This document shows positions 57,301 to 64,000 of a DNA stretch of 64,000 nt, one piece after another (within the stretch, counting starts at the first letter, position 1; each line of letters begins with the position of its first letter). The position numbers were made by a program, and so were the translations under genes. The stretch spans positions 21,112,626 through 21,176,625 of the forward strand of contig CM070624.1 of assembly GCA_036346255.1 (NCBI GenBank), read 5' to 3'. Under the pieces are notes generated by a model, which did no database searches, was not told the DNA's origin, and saw only the letters and a program-made list of their open reading frames with translations. The DNA comes from Ampelocalamus luodianensis (taxonomy: Eukaryota > Streptophyta > Magnoliopsida > Poales > Poaceae).

Positions 57301-58710
57301 GATTTAACAAATTGCCTTCAATCTATTACATTATTGCAAATGAAAATTACTTTATGCGTCCAATTAACCATATGACCATCTCCTTTGTTTCAGCTTGCAT
57401 GTAGCTATGTATATGCTTGTTACTCGTAAGTCTTGTGAGTACATTTTTGTACTCAGTTGTATTGTTTTATTGTTGCAGAGGAGGAAATGGATCCCCAAGG
57501 GATCAACTTTTGTGAGTTTTGCTGCGGTGGGTGCGACTAGCTTGGCAGTCTGGTCGGTTGCCTTGTGGGTTATTGGCTAACCGGTTGGTTTTTGTTATTG
57601 CCATCTTATGACACTTTTGCTTCCGCTGTTATCTTGTTACTTTGATGTCATTTGGCCGGTCGGCTGTTGTGTAATCACTCTTTATTATGTATGTCTTTTG
57701 CTAGACTTGGTGTTGTAAGTTGTATGGAAATGATGCATGATTTTGTAAAAGTGTATGTGTACTACATTTCTGGGAAGTACATGTCCACCAAGGCTTAGGA
57801 TATTTAATTAGTAATACTATAACTATTTGAAGGTTAAGTATTACGAGTTAAATACCCCAGGTCATCACAGGAATCATCCAAAGATTACCAGGAATCCTCT
57901 AGTAATCCGATGATATTACCTTGTTTGGTAAAACATCCAGTAATCTGAATCAGGAATCTAAGATTATCTTGGGAAACAGATTATCATTAATTCCAGGAAT
58001 CTCTTTCCCGTAGAAAAGGGTGTCTATCTTAGATTATCAAGGGAAAGTAATATTTGTTATTGTGTTTTTTTATCATGTGCTTTTGATTCATCACAGTCAA
58101 ATTTTGAACTTTCAGAATTCAAAATCCAAATTATGATTTATTTTAACATTCGAATATCTGAATTATGGAATTTAAAAATTATTTTTTCAAAATATGAATT
58201 TCGAAACCAAAATATCAAAAATTTGAATCCTAAATTTTGGAATATTAAATTCTAACAATTTAAATTTGAAAATTCAAAATATCAAGGTTGGGTTTCGAAA
58301 ATCTTTCTTTCAAATTTCGAATTCTAGATTTCAGATATTCAAATTTCGATAATTAAATTTTATAAAGCCGAATTTTGAAAGTTTCAATTTTGAGTTTTGG
58401 AATTTCAAACACTGAGAATTTAAAATCCAAAACTCAAATTTAAGATTTTAAATTTTCAAAATCCAAAATTTGAACTTTTAAATCATAAAAAAATGAAATT
58501 CTAAATGTTAGAATTTTAAATTATAAAATTCAAAATTCATAGATGTTAACCTTCATGGTTTGAAATTATGATAAATACTAAAATGTATTTTACCTCAAAT
58601 CAACCAAACGTTGGAATCTTATATTCCTGATAATGTGTTTACTGAGTAATCAAATTGAAGGGAATATTAGATTACAGAAGAATATGAGATTATACGTACC
58701 AAACGCACCC
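54304..58710. mobile_element. TIR element split by a solo LTR
   Basis: The left end GGGTGTGTTTGGTTGGCGGA and the right end ACCAAACGCACCC (58698-58710) are inverted repeats. Without the LTR the element is about 0.87 kb: AT-rich with GGAATC/GATTCC-type inner repeats and many short A/T inverted words (58090-58540). The target duplication could not be resolved, so the superfamily is open; the TIR style recalls PIF/Harbinger or hAT MITEs. Confidence 0.6.
54326..57869 (+). mobile_element. Solo LTR (Ty3/gypsy, Tekay-like), about 3.5 kb
   Basis: The right end is CCAGGTCATCACA. GGAAT flanks both ends (54321-54325 and 57870-57874), and joining the flanks restores GGTTGGCGGAATCATCC of the host MITE. 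A promoter-like CTATATAAAG is at 54361, and a GAGTACATTTTTGTACTC box at 57438 matches the box in the Tekay LTRs, which sets the + orientation. The left end reads AGAAGCC rather than TG and the promoter lies unusually close to it, so the 5' end may be mutated or trimmed. No coding frame. Confidence 0.65.
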
Positions 58711-58960
58711 TAATAGAATTATAGGCTTTTGGTAGATTTTGAGAGAAAAAATAGGAGAAAATCCTGATTATCCTGAACACGAGTCATCCATTTGTCATGC
58801 TTGGTAGTTGCAGTAAATTCGAGTTGTCCTTGCAGAACTAGACTGCATCATCAAAAAATAAAAGAAAAGGGGGGGGGGGGGAATTGGTAAAACAAGAACA
58901 CGCTACACTATATGATTGGTCTGTAAGCAAAGATCGATACCTGTGCATCTCAAAACAGTT
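58711..58960. other. Unassigned AT-rich sequence with a G homopolymer
   Basis: A run of 13 G preceded by A-rich sequence lies near 58870. No gene. Confidence 0.4.
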
Positions 58961-59460
58961 TGTGCCTCTGAAGCACCGACACTTCGGAAAACTGTCGTAT
59001 CCGTGTCAAACGCCGTGTCAGACACCGATACGTGTCGGACACGTCTCGGACACGTGTCGACGGAGTATCGGCGACTTTTGTAATAAATTTTAATTTTTAA
59101 ATTCCCGATACGTGTTGAACACGTCGAGGCCTCGTGTCCGACACGGTTGATGACACAGCCCAGCCCAGAACACAGCCGAACAGCCCAACGCCCCAACCAG
59201 CTCAACTTGGTTATCCCCTCTCCCTCACCTCCCGATGCTGCCTGCCTCTCGCACCTCCCGCACCGAAGCTGCTGCCTCCTGCACGCCTGAAGCCTGCGCC
59301 CATCGGCCTCTCTGTGCCGTCGGATCGAGCTCCAGTTCCTCGCGCCGTCGGATCCAGCCTTTCCTCCCTCGCTGATCGCGCCGCCTCGGCAGCTCCTCCT
59401 CCCTCGTTGCCGCCGGATCCAGCTCCTCGCGCGGTCACGCCGCTGGCTCCGGTCGTCCTC

Positions 59461-59685
59461 CCTCGCGCGGTCGCGCCGCCGGCTCCAGGTCCTTCCTCGC
59501 GCCGTTGGCTCCAGTACTTGCTCGCCTCGCACCGCCGGCTCCGGTCGTCCTCCCTCGCGCGGTCGCGCCGCCGGCTCAGGTCTTCCCTCGCGCGGTCACG
59601 CCGCCGGCTCCAGGTCCTTCCTCGCGCCGTTGGCTCCAGTACTTGCTCGCCTCGCACCGCCGGCTCCGGTACTCCCTCGCGTCGC
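59461..59685. repeat. Two-copy GC-rich tandem duplication, period 125
   Basis: CCTCGCGCGGTCGCGCCGCC and the following bases recur at 59586. The C/G richness keeps frames open on both strands over 59134-59768; these are not annotated as genes. Confidence 0.75.
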
Positions 59686-60049
59686 AGCTCCAGGTGAAGT
59701 CGTCTCCCCTCGCGCCGTCGGCTTTGGCTTTGCTTGTGAACTGTGAAGTTGTGAATGTGATACACTAAGTGACTGAGGATTGGATTGTTAATTTGCTAGT
59801 ATGTATGTTAGATTGTTAGTCGAGAATGGAGGATTGGAGGCTGCATGTGTACTAAACTACTAATGCTTTGCTTGTGAATTGTGATACACTGAGACTTAGT
59901 ATGTACTTTACTGATGCTATGCTTGTGATACATAAATGATGCATTGATGCTTGATCATTTATGTATCACAAGCATAGCATCAGTACATAAATGATGCATA
60001 GATACTTGTTCTCATGTTAATATGTTACTAATTGCTTGTTTTCATCATT

Positions 60050-60340
60050 TTAGAAAAATAAAAACCAGTAATTCTAGTGCTAGAGAGGAGCCAATCAACA
60101 ACAGGTTCAAGCCTTCATTGTGGAATCATGTTGACATTGTAGACAAGGGTGGTCAAGCCGGAGGAAATGTGAAATGGATATACAAGTATTGCAAATATGT
60201 GAAATGAATATGCAAGTATTTCTGAAAATGGTATTCATATGAATTGACTGCAAGAAGAATGAAGAGGCAAGGGTCAATGGGTCATCTTTGAGAGGTATAT
60301 ATTCCGAGTTTATTTTGCACTTTACAAAATTTCAGCTTGA
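60050..60340 (+). pseudogene. BED-type zinc finger fragment of a hAT transposase
   Basis: From about 60100 the frame reads KPSLWNHVDIVDKGGQAGGN then VKWIYKYCKYVK, resembling the Trp-containing start of a BED finger (normally with a CxxC; here the first Cys is Tyr). Stops follow, and the His ligands are lost in a second-frame segment to about 60290. Only a fragment of a transposase N-terminus remains. Confidence 0.5.
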
Positions 60341-60729
60341 CAAGCATGAAGAAACATAAAAAATGATACATATGTGTAATTTATTCTTATTATTTAAATA
60401 TATATAGCCGTATCGTCGTATCAGTATTTTTGAGAAAATGACGAATTCCCGTGTCGGTGTCGTGTCGTGTTGACGTATCCATGTCCGTGCATCATAGGTT
60501 TGTGCATTGACAGTGGAGGCGTATTCACAAAATCCATAGTTCGGTTTCCCTTGATATTCAGAAACTGGGAGCCATATTTGCATTTGTATCTCAACTCTAA
60601 AGCAATGCAACGACCACGAAAAGGGGCAACTGATGAAACATGTAGCGTGCAAAATGTTAAAAATAAACATGTAGCATGCAAAATGTTAAGAATGCTAGCT
60701 TGCAAAAACAAAAATGGCTTACCACTGAC

Positions 60730-60879
60730 CTTGTTGGCAGTGCCAGACGACAAGACGGCTGCATGTCGTCGCCGTACGGTGAGGTATCCCACGCGGCATC
60801 CATACTCATCAAGGAGCCACCTCACCAACATGCAGAGCCCCACAGAGGAGATGTTGGCGGAGGCGAGCGACAAATCCAA
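60730..60879 (-). CDS. Possible first coding exon, unrecognised
   Basis: A - strand frame from ATG 60879 encodes about 50 residues (SSVGLCMLVRWLLDEYGCRV, then YLTVRRRHAAVLSSGTANK) and reaches a good splice donor, AAG|GTCAGT, at 60730. GC-rich sequence with a 5'-UTR look lies upstream (60900-61240). Downstream exons were not identified. I do not recognise the family; it may be a host gene fragment. Confidence 0.27.
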
Positions 60880-61933
60880 AGAAGGGTAGGCAGCGGCTGG
60901 CAGCGCCGGCGGAGACTCCGTCGGTAGGCGTAGATAAGAAACGGATGGCTAAACCCTTAGCCGCAACGTCAGCGGTTGAATCAGACCAGACCGAGAGGCA
61001 GCGACGATTGGAGGGGGGCTAACAGCGGCGGACGGCGGAGGAGAGGAGGATGGGCGCAGCGAGACGCGATGGCGAGGTCTCACCGCGAGCGGAGGAAGCG
61101 AGGAAGGCGAAGCAATGAACGCGGGGACTAACCGGTGTGTATTATGTAGGAAATCCCTCCCCTCACAGCCTTCGTCCCGTACGAGCGCACAAATCCGAAG
61201 GCTGGCGAGGCAATAGCGGCGGCGCCGTAGCAGTACGAACAAACAGCGGCAAGGGCGGAAGCACGTATAATCACCGTGTCACGGCACATCGGATTCAAAT
61301 TTTTTTTTAGCAAGGATCAACTTATATATACCATATTTGCACTCTTCAGCCAAAAAACGATACACCCCGAAGTCGTCCCACGCAGCGACGCGGGTAAGCA
61401 TTCTAGGTTCATCGCTAATAATGATGTGGTTCATCGCTTCATTAACTTGAAAGAAAGTAAGTACTAAAAGGTAATTTATTTACTTAACTACTTTTTTATC
61501 ATTTTACTATTTTTTACTTGCGAATTCTAAAATATTTTGTTCTCTTCTTTTTTATATCATTAAGGTTGGATAATGTATTTTGCCAATACGATCATTTTTT
61601 GTTCGTGGTTTCGTCCTTAGTTCTTTCATTTTGATAAGTGTTGATGCGACCTATGCGCGTATAATGATAACCACAAGCGCACGGGTCTGTTGTAGTTTTT
61701 CACCTAAATATCCAGGGTAATCGATATAAAAAACCCGGTCGACCAGCGGCACAAGGGCCTGGCAGGTCGGGCTCTGACAACTTTCGGCCTTCATAACTTT
61801 TGTATCTGACCTCCGATTTGAGCAAATATTATATGCATTTCGATCAACTCAACCAGGTAGATGTCATGGTAACCTCCAATTTTATCATTTGATGAAGTTC
61901 AGTTTTGCACATTTTCCAAAAATGGCTCTTTAC
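60880..61933. other. Sequence with short frames, no recognised gene
   Basis: 60880-61260 is GC-rich with overlapping frames on both strands; 61290-61930 is AT-rich. Nothing else identified. Confidence 0.35.
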
Positions 61934-62027
61934 AACAACAACAATAAAACATTTGATCCCAAACAAGTTGGGGTAGGCTACGCATGAAACCTTCTCAAAG
62001 TCAAAAAGACGAGAGTCTTGCAAATAA

Positions 62028-62064
<37 letters not shown>
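62028..62064. repeat. (AAT)n microsatellite
   Basis: About twelve AAT units inside the 3' non-coding part of the LINE. Confidence 0.95.
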
Positions 62065-62067
<3 letters not shown>

Positions 62068-62242
62068 CCTACAAGGCTAACCCTAAGCTGTACATCCTGC
62101 CAACCGAGCCGAGAGCTTAAAACACAACCCCTAAACTTTCTTATGGTTCCGGTACGTAGATCGCTAACTTCCATGTGCTCCTATCCAAAGCTAATTTTTT
62201 AGCTACATTCCAATCTCTCAAATCTCTTTTAACTACTTCCTC

Positions 62243-62825
62243 TCACGTTAGTCTTGGTCGACCTCTGCCTCTTCTTACGTTTTCAGTACGTCTTAAAATT
62301 CCACTATATACCGGTGCCTCAGAAGGCCTCCGTTGGAGATGTCCAAACCATCTCAAGTGATGTTGGACAAGCTTCTCTTCAATTGGTGCTACCCCCACCC
62401 TATCATGTATATCCTCATTGCGGATTCGATCTCGCCTTGTGTGACCACATATCCACCGCATCATCTTCATCTCCGCTACATTTATCTTTTGTATATATTG
62501 TTTTTTAGTTGCCCAACATTCTGCTCCATATAGCATCGTAGGTTTGATCGTCGTTCTATAAAACTTACCCTTTAACTTTTGAGGAACTTTTTTTGCCGCA
62601 CAGGACACCCGATGCTTGGCGCCATTTCACCCACCTCGCTCTAATCATGTGGCTCATATCTTTATCAATCTCTCCGTCTCGTTGTAGCATCAATCCCAAA
62701 TATCGAAACGTGTCATTCTAGGCACTACTTGTCCGTCAAGCCTAACATCTCTATCATCTGCCCCGGCACCGCTGAAATCACACTTCATATACTCTTTTTC
62801 GAAGCTCTTTATCAACTCTTTTTAA
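62243..62825 (-). pseudogene. LINE reverse transcriptase, C-terminal fragment
   Basis: On the - strand: EKEYMKCDFS-like sequence near 62800; VRLDGQVVPRM at about 62700-62740; then in a clean 121-codon frame (62608-62243) KVPQKLKGKFYRTTIKPTML, YGAECW, then MMRWICGHTRRDRIRNEDI, RVGVAPIEEKL and WFGHLQRRPSEAPV. This is the thumb and C-terminal region of a plant RTE-clade reverse transcriptase. Stops and a frameshift lie between 62608 and 62720. The catalytic FADD box and the endonuclease are not present. Confidence 0.85.
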
Positions 62826-62938
62826 CCAATTTCCTACGAAAAAAGTAAAATACAACATATCTCCGGATTTCATTATGGTTAGTTGCCAAATGGCACAATT
62901 TAGCACAAATACCGTTGTAAATGATAATAATATGGAGA

Positions 62939-63087
62939 TTTGATTATTTACCACTCTCAAAAGATGTGTAATTTAGGATTTGCCACTCATGTATCTATGA
63001 CATGTGGCCCGAAACCCACATGTCATAAACATATAGAATGGCAAATCCTGAAATACACATGTTTAGAGTGGCAAATAATCAAATATT
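62939..63087. mobile_element. Small foldback MITE, about 150 bp
   Basis: Ends ATTTGATTATTTACCACTCT and AGAGTGGCAAATAATCAAAT are inverted repeats. The arms continue with GGATTTGCCA/TGGCAAATCC and ACATGTGG/CCACATGT. The flanks show no convincing duplication. Confidence 0.7.
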
Positions 63088-63439
63088 CCTAATAATCTGA
63101 GTGAGTAAAGCATAAAAAATGAGCATCAATAGTAAGCATATTGATCGCTACTTCTTTATCATTATACATTGCCGTCGGTTATGTCGAATTATTGATGTTA
63201 AAAATAGGCGCATGCGTTACTAATTAATACAATATTGCTTAATAAATTTATATGTTGCTATATGCATAGTGAAACAGTAAATCCGGTCAAATTTGTTCTA
63301 GTTCCGCCCTGAACAGCAGATCCGACTAGCTCAAACGCCGACAAGATAGGCGGAGCCAACACACCCCGCGCTGCTTACTTGGCCGCAACCACAGGCCCAC
63401 GAAGCTGACACCAACCGGATGTACAACACAGAAGGCACT
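63088..63439. other. Unassigned AT-rich sequence
   Basis: No gene or repeat recognised. Confidence 0.35.
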
Positions 63440-63680
63440 GGAGAGCCATGAAGGGAGGAAGGGTCAATCTGGAGGTGGAAACATCGTTGAGGAAGGAAGG
63501 GGGAAGGAAGGGTGAGGACAGTACGGGGCTGGACCAGGCACTTTTCCCCACCGGCGCCCCCATCATCGACCGCTACAGTACCACCCGCAGCCATCCCATA
63601 CCCCTCTCGATTGTGGTATTCCTGCAGAGGGGACCGACGGAACTCATTCACCGACGATGGCAGCGAAGGAGGCTGGCTGG
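63440..63680 (-). repeat. GC-richer block related to 31750-32040
   Basis: CTTTTCCCCACCGGCGCC and the following bases, plus a GAGGGGACCGACGG box, match the DNA at 31818-31940 in the same order. A - strand Gly/Ala/Val-rich frame accompanies both. Probably two members of one repeat or duplicated gene fragment. Confidence 0.4.
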
Positions 63681-63751
63681 AGGCCTATTAAACGACGATG
63701 GCAGCGACGACAGGAGCGGACACAGAGGGAGTAGAGAACTAGAGGAGATTG

Positions 63752-64000
63752 GGGAATTTTTTTTTAAAAATATTATTATTTTAAAGATATTTACAAAAAT
63801 AAATAGTCGATTAAAAAAATTACAAAAATGTATCTGTCACGGTTGAGGCGCGGCGAGGAAATGAATCGCCGATTCAAGCGGCGGCGAGGACCTGTCCCGA
63901 CTGCCGCCGATTGAGGTATTTATCGCCAGTTGAGCGGCGGCGAGAATGAATCGCCAGATTCAATGGCGGCGGACTTATCGCCCGTTGAGCGGCGATTCAT
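63752..64000 (+). mobile_element. Possible left terminal repeat of another MULE, cut by window end
   Basis: GGGGAATTTTTTTTTAAAAA followed by several GGCGGCGA/TCGCC inverted words (ATCGCCGATTCAAGCGGCGG, TTATCGCCCGTTGAGCGGCG). This is the same style as the MULE end at 23421-23660. The body would lie beyond 64000. Confidence 0.4.

Larger units (their letters stand above)
58970..60490 (+). mobile_element. hAT-family remnant
   Basis: The left end is GAAGCACCGACACTTCGG and the right end, reverse-complemented, GATGCACGGACATGGATACG. Subterminal CACGTGTCGGACACG-type palindromes sit near both ends (59015-59145 and 60450-60490). A BED-finger-like segment is encoded inside. No exact 8-bp flanking duplication was found, so the boundaries are approximate. 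Confidence 0.5.
61934..62825 (-). mobile_element. RTE-type LINE, 5'-truncated
   Basis: On the - strand the element ends GCCTACCCCAACTTGTTTGG ... TTGTTGTTGTTGT (complement of 61934-61978), the characteristic 3' end of plant RTE-type LINEs. Upstream of it is the C-terminal part of the reverse transcriptase protein. The copy starts abruptly near 62825, as usual for target-primed insertion. Confidence 0.82.

Noticed and set aside
59134..59768. 187- and 184-codon frames on opposite strands
   Set aside because: Explained by the GC-rich 125-base duplication; no protein-like composition.
61128..61313. 61-codon - strand frame with organelle-like composition
   Set aside because: No domain, no supporting splice structure, and overlaps two other equally good frames.
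1..64000. tRNA, rRNA or snoRNA genes
   Set aside because: No cloverleaf with A and B boxes or rRNA-like segment was noticed; the only tRNA-related words are the retrotransposon primer-binding sites.

Overview
The window reads as nuclear DNA of a flowering plant, most likely a grass. There are no prokaryotic operons. One intron-less, very GC-rich gene sits in a mosaic of Copia (Sirevirus-type), Ty3/gypsy (Tat and Tekay/Del types), CACTA, Mutator-like (MULE), hAT-like, Helitron-like, RTE-type LINE and foldback elements. The grass assignment is an inference from that repeat mix and from the CG-rich, trinucleotide-biased coding style; I cannot name the species. Only one gene looks intact: a RING-H2 (ATL-type) E3 ubiquitin ligase at 12787-14004 on the + strand. 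Nearly everything else is broken transposable-element coding sequence or non-coding repeat.

Layout. 1-520: an unrecognised open frame at the left edge and a short tandem repeat. 520-5066: two Sirevirus-type LTRs in inverted orientation around a gag remnant. 5156-11692: a Tat-lineage Ty3/gypsy remnant with an integrase end, a tandem-repeat spacer, a multi-exon antisense reading frame and a 3' LTR. 12787-14004: the ATL gene. 14940-17684: a small MITE and a hAT-like element with an 8-bp target duplication. 17855-22982: AT-rich Helitron-like sequence split by a 2.5-kb solo LTR. 23421-27400: a MULE with a broken transposase, itself split by a smaller TIR element. 27555-29206: another Helitron-like copy. 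29207-32209: low-coding sequence with small duplications and unrecognised frames. 32220-32491: a 272-bp solo LTR with a perfect 5-bp duplication. 33186-33945: a foldback element. 34320-35240: a degenerate minisatellite.

36038-51391 is dominated by Tekay-type LTR retrotransposon copies arranged head to head. Their 4.2-kb (-) and 3.3-kb (+) LTRs face away from each other across a 1.85-kb spacer. The + strand copy lies inside a CACTA transposon (42348-53203) whose ends and 3-bp target duplication can both be read. It has its own 5-bp duplication and contains another truncated LTR. A near-perfect 676-bp hairpin MITE sits in the right arm of the CACTA element. 54304-58710 is a TIR element split by a 3.5-kb solo LTR. 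After it come a hAT remnant with a BED-finger-like segment, an RTE-type LINE fragment, a small MITE, and what looks like the start of another MULE at the right edge.

The most unusual pattern is an array of about ten consecutive short hairpins in the 5' leader of the Tekay-type element. It occurs in both copies, with conserved stems and variable loops. The transposon genes do not form a working system here; the window records nested insertion, deletion and pseudogenisation around one gene.
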